A DNA stretch of 17,443 nucleotides from a bacterium (lineage in GTDB: Bacteria > Electryoneota > RPQS01), in the NCBI GenBank assembly GCA_016721565.1, contig JADKHW010000040.1:1-17443 (forward strand), given 5' to 3'. A model generated the notes under the pieces. That model did not search any database. It worked only from the letters and a program-made list of their open reading frames with translations, and was not told the origin of the DNA. The translations under genes were made by a program, and so were the position numbers. This document shows, one piece after another, positions 8,509 to 15,324 of the stretch (within the stretch, counting starts at the first letter, position 1; the number at the start of each line of letters is the position of its first letter).

Positions 8509-8810
8509 GCCTCGTACATCGTGAAAACCAACCCGACGCGAGAAGAGCGTATCGCCATCTTCTTCAAGTCGAGTAAAAGTACATTCCCCGAAGCTCCGAG
8601 CATTATACTTTCACACGAAACCCAGTAACCGCCTTCAGGGAATCGGGCGACGCTTGGCCTGGATTCGGACCCACCTTCTCCAATGTAGCGGGTCCAAATC
8701 GTGTCCATCGGCAAGGTTTGAGCCGTCAGAGAAGTTACAAGTAGGAAGGCAAAAACAGCCAGTTGAACAAGGTGAATGCGCATCGTCGTGCGTGTTGCAA
8801 GTGGGTACAT
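8505..8810 (-). CDS. T9SS cargo beta-propeller protein, N-terminal part with signal peptide
   Basis: This is the N-terminal part of the cargo protein completed by 7321-8508. A signal peptide runs from M10 (MRIHLVQLAVFAFLLVTSLT) and ends AQ. The mature start, DTIWTRYIGEGGSESRPS, is the classic opening of T9SS propeller proteins, followed by a first blade VARFPEGGYWVSCESIML. Homology leaves this frame near GNVLLL, at about 8570-8595, and the last 25 or so residues are out of frame. The start could be the ATG at 8810 or the one at 8783. The second gives a better signal peptide, but neither has a strong Shine-Dalgarno. The stop overlaps the next ATG (8506-8508), probably by chance, since the homology shift lies about 70 bases earlier. 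Confidence 0.75.
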   Translation of the reverse strand: MYPLATRTTMRIHLVQLAVFAFLLVTSLTAQTLPMDTIWTRYIGEGGSESRPSVARFPEGGYWVSCESIMLGASGNVLLLDLKKMAIRSSRVGLVFTMYEA

Positions 8811-8997
8811 GTTCTTTTGCTTTCATCGGCTAACAATTGGTAGTCTTAAAACCCTGCCGGGTCCTTGTCATGCAATTATTTGGCCATAGACAAGTCACGG
8901 TAATTCGCCCACCAAGCTCGGTGCTACATCAAGCGGTAGAAGCCCCCCTTCTGTCCCCCCAATCTGCCGCAGGTTTTGGGAGTGACTTGAATACAAT

Positions 8998-9025
8998 AAG
9001 CCCCGCAACAACCGTTGCGGGGCTT
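8998..9025 (-). terminator. Hairpin terminator after the FG-GAP cargo gene
   Basis: A perfect 12-bp stem (AAGCCCCGCAAC at 8998-9009, GTTGCGGGGCTT at 9014-9025) encloses an AACC loop. It lies 22 bases beyond the minus-strand stop at 9047. On the minus strand the stem is followed by ATTGTATT, a weak T tract. The same 28 bases occur at 10981-11008. Confidence 0.75.
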
Positions 9026-9046
9026 CTTACGGAAGGCGAAATGGAG

Positions 9047-9961
9047 CTACTTCAGGAGCACGACCTTCTGCATTGCGGTCAGTTCATTTGAGGCCGCACG
9101 GAGGAAGTAGATACCACTGGCAAGCGATGCTGGCGTTGTGTATGAAAGCGTTGTGCTGTTCAGTCTTCCGCGATGAATCACAGTCACTTCACGGCCCAAG
9201 AGATCATAAAGGGCAAGCTCTACTTCTTGTTGCAACGGAACATCAAGCGTTATGGAAATTGTGCTGTTAAACGGGTTGGGGTATGCGGAAATTACAAACT
9301 TGTCAGGAAGTGGCGGAGGAGTTTCTCCTGAATGCGAGAGCGTGGTGTCTTCTTCGATGGTCAATAGTTGATCAGCCGATACACCGCCCCAAGCCATCAG
9401 AATGCCGCTGGGCCAATAGATTTCGATGGAGTCCACAACTTCTGCGGCTCCCAAACCAAAATGAACAATGTAACTGTTATGGCCGCCGAAGCTGTTTTGT
9501 GAATTGATTTCACGCTGCTGCCAAACGTCGTTGCCGCCCTGCGAAGTCAGAATTCGCACGCGTGCGCCGATGGCGGCACGGTTGGACAACACACCGATAC
9601 ACTTCAGCTTCAAGTAGTGGTTTGCATTGCTAAGATCGTTGCGGAAGAAGGCTTGCGAACGCGCAACACCGGAAATAAACAGATCCAAGTCGCCATCGTT
9701 ATCGTAGTCGGCGGTGACAGGCGTGCGAAATAGCCCCGAAATTGTCACAGCATTATTCAGGCTTTGGAACGCACCTGTTCCAATGTTGCGGTAATACTTA
9801 TTCGTTCCGCTTTCATTGGCGACCACACAATCTAAATCACCGTCGTTGTCAAAATCCGCCCAACAATTGCCTAAGGACACTTGAGCGTCGTTGACAATCG
9901 CGCCCAATGTAATTTCCGTATAGCCCGCTTCGCCGTCATTGCGATACAGATCGTTTGCCAT
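9047..9961 (-). CDS. FG-GAP/VCBS propeller with ASPIC/UnbV and T9SS domain, C-terminal part
   Basis: This C-terminal half belongs to the cargo protein that starts at 10830. It contains the last two Asp-rich propeller motifs (WADFDNDGDLDCVV, TADYDNDGDLDLFI). An ASPIC/UnbV-type domain follows: IGARVRILTSQGG, QREINSQNSFGGHNS, VDSIEIYWPSG. The end is a type A sorting domain (AYPNPFNSTISITL ... QKVVLLK). In-frame homology continues upstream of the ATG at 9961 back to about 10100, including another blade (WIDYDNDTDLDCYI), so the true gene is longer. DxDxDGxxD loops bind calcium in this family. The protein is expected to be exported and possibly surface-bound, with its ligand unknown. The module at 9090-9283 duplicates that of the next cargo gene. 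Confidence 0.85.
   Translation of the reverse strand: MANDLYRNDGEAGYTEITLGAIVNDAQVSLGNCWADFDNDGDLDCVVANESGTNKYYRNIGTGAFQSLNNAVTISGLFRTPVTADYDNDGDLDLFISGVARSQAFFRNDLSNANHYLKLKCIGVLSNRAAIGARVRILTSQGGNDVWQQREINSQNSFGGHNSYIVHFGLGAAEVVDSIEIYWPSGILMAWGGVSADQLLTIEEDTTLSHSGETPPPLPDKFVISAYPNPFNSTISITLDVPLQQEVELALYDLLGREVTVIHRGRLNSTTLSYTTPASLASGIYFLRAASNELTAMQKVVLLK
9090..9283 (-). repeat. T9SS sorting-domain DNA module, copy 2
   Basis: This is the second copy of the 194-base module at 7364-7557, at a constant offset of 1726 bases and with no indels. Several of the few differences are silent, but some change residues (for example Q/H and E/K near QQEVELALYD), so the copies are beginning to drift. It encodes the tail of the FG-GAP protein. 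Confidence 0.9.
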
Positions 9962-10089
9962 CCCCGGCAGAACACCGCCTTGGTAGTTCGTGATATAGCA
10001 ATCGAGATCGGTATCGTTGTCGTAGTCAATCCAGTTGAAATTCTGGCCGTCACGCGGCGTTTCGGCGATGACGCCGTCCGTGATGCGAA

Positions 10090-10830
10090 CTAAATCGCGG
10101 TTCCTGTCTCGGTGAGCTGGTTACGGTAAAGATAGTCAACACCCGTATTTTGCACCGGACCAGACCCGATAAAGAAATCCTGATCGCCGTCAAGATCGTA
10201 ATCAGAAAACATGCCGACAGTATATGCAGCCTGTCCCATCACCACGTCATTGTCGGTTACTCTGCTGAAGTTGTAATTCGGCGGGCCGTCGTTGTGGTAC
10301 ATCATATTCGTCAGCACGGGTGCGCCCATGAACAGCGCCGGATGCACGACTGCCAAGTCAATATTGCCGTCACTGTCATAGTCTCCCCATGCGCACGCGA
10401 ACGCACGGTGATCAAGATGCCAATTGATATCGCCCTCTTCAATCGGAATCAGCTCTCCCGCGCCGTCGTTGCGATACAGAACCGAATACGGATTGCTGGC
10501 AACATACAGATCCAAATCGCCGTCGTTGTCGTAGTCGGCCCAACTGCATCCGTTGCCTAATCCGGCGATGTTAAACACACCGATGTTCATCTCAACAAAA
10601 ACACCCTCACCGTCGTTGCGATACATTCGATTACGATCGACGAAGAGATCTTCATCGGCGTCGTTATCGAAGTCCAGCCACGCGGCGCCATTGTAGTTGA
10701 CGTCGCCTGAATCTGTCGCAGCTTCGTTGAAGGCGTCGATGACACGAACAAAGTTCTGTGCCGTGGAGGTGCCGTTTGCCAAGACTATGCAGACCGCAAT
10801 TGACACCCAAAATTGTTTACTCCAAGTCAT
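10090..10830 (-). CDS. FG-GAP/VCBS repeat secreted protein, N-terminal part (frameshifted)
   Basis: This is the N-terminal half of the 9047-10830 cargo gene. The signal peptide has a hydrophobic core (FWVSIAVCIVLAN) and ends STAQ. Four Asp-rich blades follow: WLDFDNDADEDLFV, WADYDNDGDLDLYV, WGDYDSDGNIDLAV, FSDYDLDGDQDFFI. With one in the frameshifted gap and two in the C-terminal half, the total is seven, as expected for a closed seven-bladed propeller of about 594 residues. Homology passes to another frame at about 10091-10115: this frame reads LTETGTAI then stop, while the next frame reads RDLVRITDGVIAE. The start is well supported by AAAGGAG seven bases before the ATG. Its nearest upstream neighbour on this strand is the SWIB gene, with a terminator between, so it has its own promoter. 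Confidence 0.87.
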   Translation of the reverse strand: MTWSKQFWVSIAVCIVLANGTSTAQNFVRVIDAFNEAATDSGDVNYNGAAWLDFDNDADEDLFVDRNRMYRNDGEGVFVEMNIGVFNIAGLGNGCSWADYDNDGDLDLYVASNPYSVLYRNDGAGELIPIEEGDINWHLDHRAFACAWGDYDSDGNIDLAVVHPALFMGAPVLTNMMYHNDGPPNYNFSRVTDNDVVMGQAAYTVGMFSDYDLDGDQDFFIGSGPVQNTGVDYLYRNQLTETGTAI

Positions 10831-10980
10831 TGTCTCGCTCCTTTGGCCAGTTGTGCTACAGGATTGTGACCGAACGACCCACGTTCACCCGATTCGGAGT
10901 ACTCACAAGTTAACGGACGTTGCGTAAGAGTCAAGGATTTTGGAGCACAAATTCGAGAAAGTCGAGCACAAGCATACAAA

Positions 10981-11008
10981 AAGCCCCGCAACAACCGTTG
11001 CGGGGCTT
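10981..11008 (-). terminator. Rho-independent terminator after the SWIB gene
   Basis: This is a 12-bp perfect stem with an AACC loop, identical over 28 bases to 8998-9025. On the minus strand it ends in a TTTTT run, so it is the stronger of the two. It lies 69 bases after the SWIB stop. A second small hairpin (CCAGCG, TTTA, CGCTGG at 11061-11076) directly abuts that stop. Confidence 0.9.
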
Positions 11009-11076
11009 TTAATATCTAACCTACGGCCCAATCTCAGGCGCACGCGCCAGCGCATTGGGTCCAGCGTTTACGCTGG

Positions 11077-11568
11077 CTACTTGGCGGCGGAAAGGTGCTT
11101 GCTGACCAGCTTGGTCATTTCGAACATCGAAACTTGCTTCTTGCCAAAGATCTTGGAGAGCTTGTCGTCGGCGTTGATGTTGCGGCGATTGGCTTTGTCT
11201 TGGAGACCGTTCTTCTTGATGTAGTCCCAAATCTTCTTGGTGACTTCCGTGCGCGGCATCGGCTTGGCGCCAATCACTTCGGCCAGCGCGGGGCTGATGG
11301 TCATCGGAGCCATAAACGCGGCATTCGGTTTACGCTTCGCGGCCTTCTTAGCCGGCGCGGCCTTCTTAGCAGCAACCTTCTTCGGCGCGGCCTTCTTAGC
11401 AGCAGCCTTCTTCGGTGCGGCCTTCTTAGCCGGAGCCTTCTTGGCAGTAGCTTTCTTCTTCGCCGGTGCGGCCTTCTTGGCAGCAGCCTTCTTGGCTGGG
11501 GCCTTCTTGGCAGTAGCTTTCTTCTTCGTCGCCTTCTTGGCGGTGGCTTTCTTCTTGGCAGTGGCCAT
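11077..11568 (-). CDS. SWIB/MDM2-domain protein with histone H1-like Lys/Ala tail
   Basis: This small 163-residue basic protein has residues 1-82 as a low-complexity tail of AKK, APAKK and ATAKK units, like histone H1 C-terminal tails and bacterial Hc1/AlgP-type DNA-binding proteins. Residues about 84-160 are a SWIB domain: MTISPALAEVIGAKPMPRTE, IWDYIKKNGLQD, and INADDKLSKIFGKKQVSMFE. The tail should bind DNA. SWIB domains mediate protein contacts in eukaryotic chromatin remodelling, and their bacterial role is poorly known. The likely job is a nucleoid-associated protein. The frame is open further upstream, but the ATG at 11568 is chosen because AAAGGAG stands nine bases before it and the extra upstream residues look non-coding. 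It has its own promoter, a long leader and a terminator, so it is a single-gene unit. Confidence 0.9.
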   Translation of the reverse strand: MATAKKKATAKKATKKKATAKKAPAKKAAAKKAAPAKKKATAKKAPAKKAAPKKAAAKKAAPKKVAAKKAAPAKKAAKRKPNAAFMAPMTISPALAEVIGAKPMPRTEVTKKIWDYIKKNGLQDKANRRNINADDKLSKIFGKKQVSMFEMTKLVSKHLSAAK

Positions 11569-11673
11569 GTGTGAGCTCCTTTGCTCGATGGTTATAGTTG
11601 TTGGGATTATCTTGCAGTCAGTTGTTAGCCCGGAAAAGGGAGTTTGAGAACTGCGGTTTCCCCAGCGCAATTT

Positions 11674-11726
11674 CAGGCTGTGCGGCAGCCTGTTACCGTC
11701 TATATGAAAAGGTGCCGTAAGGGCAC
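11674..11726 (-). promoter_or_regulatory. Two hairpins in the SWIB gene leader
   Basis: If transcription starts near 11759, the SWIB mRNA has a leader of about 190 bases. Two perfect small stems lie in it: CAGGCTG/CAGCCTG (11674-11680 with 11686-11692) and GTGCC/GGCAC (11712-11716 with 11722-11726). They may be regulatory or simply stabilising. They match no riboswitch that I know. Confidence 0.4.
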
Positions 11727-11765
11727 GACCTGACTTTCAATGAAGCACACGAAAGCACACATGCA

Positions 11766-11793
11766 AATATACTCAGTCTGAGATTTTTGTCAA
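11766..11793 (-). promoter_or_regulatory. Sigma-70-like promoter for the SWIB gene
   Basis: On the minus strand, TTGACA (11793-11788, a perfect -35) is followed by 16 bases and TATATT (11771-11766, five of six matches to the -10). The start point would be near 11759. It points towards the SWIB gene and away from aceE. Confidence 0.65.
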
Positions 11794-12210
11794 GTGGGTG
11801 AGCACATTCTCTATCATTAGAACGAAGGAGTATGCCCTTGAGTTGCAAACGAGCAATTACGCGCATGCAGAGCACACCACGCGGCTGTTGATAAATTGCC
11901 GCAGGGGCACTCAGGGGCTACGCACGGGGAGCGAAAACACGCGCTCCAAGCAAGTTTTCAGAGCAGAGAAGTAATTGAAACAGAGTAAGTTGAGAGGGAA
12001 ACGTGGGGCTACGCGAGGGGCTGTTGCAAGGAGAAGAAAACGTGTGCTCACGGGTGCAGAAAAGATTCCTGCGGGGCACCGATACGCACGCTCGGCGAGC
12101 AAAAAAATGTGATTTGTCTATGAAAACGTGACGTGTCCAGGGCGAGTGAATGAAAAAAAACGCCGGAGCACGCCTCTGTTTTGAAATTTGAAATAGAAAA
12201 CGTTGCCTTT
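11794..12210. other. Non-coding stretch between SWIB and aceE promoters
   Basis: No credible gene lies here. A minus-strand open frame (12373-11918) crosses a palindrome and a promoter and has no recognisable protein features. The stretch is purine-rich on the plus strand and has imperfect repeats about 91-103 bases apart: GGGGCTACGC at 11914 and 12005, and GAAAACACGCGCTC at 11933 against GAAAACGTGTGCTC at 12036. A small RNA is possible but not shown. Confidence 0.4.
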
Positions 12211-12292
12211 TGTAGCGCCCAGCTTGCTGGGCAAAATCCCCCAAAACGAATTCACCGATTCGGGCATTTTGCCCGTGAACACGGGCGCTACA
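12211..12292. repeat. 82-bp nested palindromic element
   Basis: The outer arms TGTAGCGCCC (12211-12220) and GGGCGCTACA (12283-12292) are perfect inverted repeats. Inside are a second pair, GGGCAAAAT (12229-12237) with ATTTTGCCC (12266-12274), and a central pair CGAAT/ATTCG (12247-12251, 12258-12262). Between outer and middle arms lie two self-contained hairpins, GCCCAGC-TT-GCTGGGC (12217-12232 region) and GCCCGTG-AA-CACGGGC (12271-12286). The layout suggests a mobile REP/MITE-like intergenic repeat able to form a cruciform. It ends 19 bases before the aceE -35 box. Confidence 0.85.
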
Positions 12293-12311
12293 TCCCGAAG
12301 AACTTCGAGGT

Positions 12312-12340
12312 TTGAGTTTCGAGAGCGGAATGGGTATATT
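12312..12340 (+). promoter_or_regulatory. Sigma-70-like promoter for the pdh locus
   Basis: TTGAGT (12312-12317, four of six matches to -35) is followed by a 17-base spacer and TATATT (12335-12340, five of six). The predicted start near 12347 leaves a leader of about 73 bases, with a possible CCCCG/CGGGG stem and then the AAAGGA ribosome binding site of aceE. Confidence 0.6.
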
Positions 12341-12419
12341 TAAGGTTGCATAAAAGAGCGAACGACCCCGCACGGCGAGACCGAAAACGGGGCAAAACAG
12401 ACTGGGAAAGGACCCCTAA

Positions 12420-14453
12420 ATGAGTATTTCTACACAGGCTGACCAGAAACTTTCACTGGAGAATATCCATGAAAGCTCGGCCTATAACCCATATCGCGGC
12501 CAAGCCCTCCCGGAGGATATCGAGATCCAGGAGTGGATTGAGTCGCTCGACTACGAGTTCCAGCAAGGCGGCCCCGAACGCGTGCAGGCCCTCTTGCAGT
12601 GGCTACAAATCCATGCCCAAAAGCAGGGCGTGTCCGTGCCGTTTGCGCTGGCTACGCCCTATGTGAACACGATTCCCGCCGATAAACAGCCCGCCTTCCC
12701 CGGTAGCCGCGAGATCGAACGCCGCATCAAGAGCATCATCCGCTGGAATGCAATGGCGATGGTCGTGCGCGCGAACCGTGCCGAAGAGGGCATCGGCGGC
12801 CACATCTCGACGTATGCATCTGTTGCTACTCTATTTGAGATCGGCTTTAACCATTTTTTCCGTGGCCACAATCACCCCGAAGGCGCGGACATGATCTATT
12901 TCCAAGGCCACGCGTCGCCGGGAATTTATGCGCGCGCATTCTTGGAAGGCCGAATCTCCATTGAGCAGCTCCGCAACTTCCGCCATGAATTGCGTCCCGA
13001 AGGCGGCTTGAGTTCCTATCCGCATCCGTGGCTGATGCCGAATTTCTGGCAATTCCCCACGGTGTCGATGGGTCTTGGCCCGATCACGGCAATCTACCAA
13101 GCTCGTTTCAACCGCTATCTCGAAAACCGCAATCTGAAACCGCATCAAGATTCGCACGTCTGGGCCTTTTTAGGCGACGGCGAGACCGACGAACCCGAAG
13201 CGCTCGGCGCGATCGGTCTGGCAGGCCGCGAGAAGCTCGACAATCTCATCTTTGTCGTGAACTGCAATCTCCAGCGACTCGACGGCCCGGTGCGCGGCAA
13301 TGGCAAGATCATTCAAGAACTCGAAACCATCTTCCGTGGTGCGGGTTGGAACGTCATTAAACTCGTTTGGGGCAATGACTGGGATTACATTTTGGCTGAA
13401 GATAAGCAAGGCAAGCTTGTCAAGCGGATGGGTGAAGCTCTCGACGGCGACTTCCAAAAGTACACGGTCGAATCGGGAGCCTACATTCGTGAGCATTTCT
13501 TCGGTACCGATCCCGATGTGCGCGCACTCGTCGATCATCTGAGTGATGAACAGCTTTCGCGCATGCGCCGTGGCGGTCACGATCCCGAAAAAGTCTATGC
13601 CGCCTACAAAGCCGCAGTCGAGCACAAGGGTCAGCCGACGGTCATCTTGGCCAAAACCATCAAGGGTTACGGTCTCGGTGAAGCCGGTGAAGGCCGCAAC
13701 ATCACGCACCAGCAGAAGAAGCTCAACGACGACGAGTTGAGACACTTCCGCACGCGCTTCGGGATTCCGATTTCCGATGAAACCATTGCCGCGACACCGT
13801 TCTACAAGCCGCCGCAGGACAGCCCCGAGATTGTCTACATCAAAGCCCAGCGCGAAAAGCTCGGCGGTTCGGTGCCGCAGCGTGTCGTAGATGTTCCCAA
13901 GATTGCTCCGCCTGCGGCTGATTTCTGGAAAGAGTTCTCCGAGTCATCAGGCGAACGCGAAGTCTCCACCACGATGGTGTTCGTCAGCATTTTGGCCAAG
14001 CTCTTGAAGGATGAAGCATGGGGCAAATTCGTGGTCCCGATTGTTCCTGACGAAGCCCGCACATTCGGTATGGAAGCGCTGTTCCGTCAAGTCGGTATCT
14101 ATTCCAGCATCGGCCAGAACTACGAGCCGGTGGACAGAGCATCGCTTCTCTATTATAAAGAAGCCACCGACGGCCAGATTTTGGAAGAAGGAATCACCGA
14201 AGCAGGCTCGATGTCGAGCTTTATTGCGGCAGGTACGGCCTACGCGAATCACGGCCTCAACATGATTCCGTTCTTCACCTTCTATTCGATGTTCGGCCCG
14301 CAACGAATCGGCGACCTGATTTGGGCCGCCGGAGATGCGCGCTGCAAGGGCTTCATGATGGGCGCGACCGCCGGACGCACCACCTTGAACGGCGAAGGTC
14401 TCCAGCACGAAGACGGCCACAGCCCGATTTTGACTTTGCCCGTCCCAATCTGA
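12420..14453 (+). CDS. aceE: Pyruvate dehydrogenase E1 (homodimeric type), residues 1-677
   Basis: This is the main part of E1 of the pyruvate dehydrogenase complex, which decarboxylates pyruvate with thiamine diphosphate and acetylates the lipoyl group of E2. It is the single-chain E1 of proteobacterial type. The thiamine-binding motif starts at G252-DGETDEPEALGAIG and ends VNCNLQRLDGPVRGN. GH164ASPGIYARAF and KGYGLGEAGEGRNITH430 match catalytic histidine regions of E. coli AceE. The frame runs correctly to HEDGHSPILTLPVP, then stops one residue later. One missing nucleotide near 14443-14448 (probably in the C run) restores the family sequence into the next frame. The joined protein is about 899 residues, against 887 in E. 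coli. AAAGGA lies eight bases before the ATG. Confidence 0.96.
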   Translation: MSISTQADQKLSLENIHESSAYNPYRGQALPEDIEIQEWIESLDYEFQQGGPERVQALLQWLQIHAQKQGVSVPFALATPYVNTIPADKQPAFPGSREIERRIKSIIRWNAMAMVVRANRAEEGIGGHISTYASVATLFEIGFNHFFRGHNHPEGADMIYFQGHASPGIYARAFLEGRISIEQLRNFRHELRPEGGLSSYPHPWLMPNFWQFPTVSMGLGPITAIYQARFNRYLENRNLKPHQDSHVWAFLGDGETDEPEALGAIGLAGREKLDNLIFVVNCNLQRLDGPVRGNGKIIQELETIFRGAGWNVIKLVWGNDWDYILAEDKQGKLVKRMGEALDGDFQKYTVESGAYIREHFFGTDPDVRALVDHLSDEQLSRMRRGGHDPEKVYAAYKAAVEHKGQPTVILAKTIKGYGLGEAGEGRNITHQQKKLNDDELRHFRTRFGIPISDETIAATPFYKPPQDSPEIVYIKAQREKLGGSVPQRVVDVPKIAPPAADFWKEFSESSGEREVSTTMVFVSILAKLLKDEAWGKFVVPIVPDEARTFGMEALFRQVGIYSSIGQNYEPVDRASLLYYKEATDGQILEEGITEAGSMSSFIAAGTAYANHGLNMIPFFTFYSMFGPQRIGDLIWAAGDARCKGFMMGATAGRTTLNGEGLQHEDGHSPILTLPVPI

Positions 14454-15118
14454 TGGTCTATGATATCGCCTTCGGTTACGAAGTCGCGCTGATTATCAAG
14501 GACGGTATGCGCCGCATGTATCAGGAGCAGGAAGATATCTTCTACTACCTGACCATCCAGAATGAGAACTACACCCACCCCGAACAGCCCAAGGGCGTCG
14601 AAGAGGGCGTGCTGAAGGGGATTTACCTCTATAAGAAGGCCGAAGACAAGAAGGCCAAACTGCGCGTGAATCTGTTCGGCTCAGGCTCGATTATGCTCGG
14701 AGTTTTGGAAGCGCAAAAAGTCTTGGCCGAAAAATACGGCGTCGCGGCGGACGTCTATAGCGTCACCAGCTACAAGAATCTCTACACCGACGCGCTCGCC
14801 TGCGAACGCCACAACATGCTGAACCCGACCGAGCCGCCCAAGGTGCCGTTCATCACAACGGCTCTAAAAGGTGGAGCAGATATCACGGTTGCCGCCAGCG
14901 ACTACATGAAAGCCCAGAGCGACTTAATCAGAAACTGGGTCCCCGGCGAGTTCCACTCCTTAGGCACCGACGGCTTCGGCAGAAGCGAAAGCCGCGACGC
15001 GCTAAGAAACTTCTTCGAAGTCAGCACCCCCTACATCGTCCAAGCCGCCCTCGCCAAACTCGCAACGCAAGGCAAGATCAAACCCGAAGTGCTAACCCAG
15101 CACATGAAAGGTATGTAA
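14453..15118 (+). CDS. aceE: Pyruvate dehydrogenase E1, C-terminal part after frameshift
   Basis: This is the remaining quarter of E1. It covers NLMVYDIAFGYEVALI through NENYTHPEQPKGVEEG, GSGSIMLGVLEAQ, DVYSVTSYKNLYTDA, LGTDGFGRSESRDALRNFFE and the end at about residue 899. These are the pyrimidine-partner and C-terminal domains of the AceE family and are needed for the dimer. The first ATG, 14453-14455, overlaps the stop of the first part as TGATG, so re-initiation cannot be ruled out formally. However, family alignment joins the parts seamlessly with one added base, which points to an error or a single mutation. No terminator with a T run follows, so transcription may continue to aceF. Confidence 0.9.
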   Translation: MVYDIAFGYEVALIIKDGMRRMYQEQEDIFYYLTIQNENYTHPEQPKGVEEGVLKGIYLYKKAEDKKAKLRVNLFGSGSIMLGVLEAQKVLAEKYGVAADVYSVTSYKNLYTDALACERHNMLNPTEPPKVPFITTALKGGADITVAASDYMKAQSDLIRNWVPGEFHSLGTDGFGRSESRDALRNFFEVSTPYIVQAALAKLATQGKIKPEVLTQHMKGM

Positions 15119-15283
15119 GGCTGGCAGAGAAGTTGGATCCGTGGGTGTCGTAATCTTATGGAGTCCCGCCCGGCACGGCGGGGCCCGCCCGGGACCGTGC
15201 GGGGGGGGGGGGGGGCCGGGCCGCGGCGGCAGAGCCTGTCCTCGTAAGGATGTCTTCACCTGCCCCGCTAACCGAGATATTAA

Positions 15284-15315
15284 GCAAAGCGATTCCCCGC
15301 CGGAATCTGAAAAGC
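15284..15315. repeat. Dispersed intergenic repeat, copy B
   Basis: This is the partner of 7287-7317, sharing the core CCGCCGGAATCTGA (TGCCGG in copy A) and the preceding GC[A/G]AAGCG[A/G]TTCCC. Both copies are next to T9SS cargo genes, but the other side of the element relative to the gene differs between them. Confidence 0.55.
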
Positions 15316-15324
15316 AACTGTTCG

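Noticed and set aside
10900..10940. Possible promoter TTGACT (10934-10929, minus strand) for the FG-GAP gene
   Set aside because: The -35 is good, but the only -10 at suitable spacing (TAACTT) matches poorly, so it was not listed.
11095..11647. Plus-strand open frames opposite the SWIB gene
   Set aside because: They are shadows of the Lys/Ala repeat: the complement of AAG/GCC codons gives Leu/Gly/Ala or Phe/Ala-rich frames. The minus-strand protein has a clear domain and ribosome binding site.
11918..12373. Minus-strand open frame of 151 codons upstream of aceE
   Set aside because: It runs through the 82-bp palindrome and the aceE promoter, has an odd composition and shows no protein motif.
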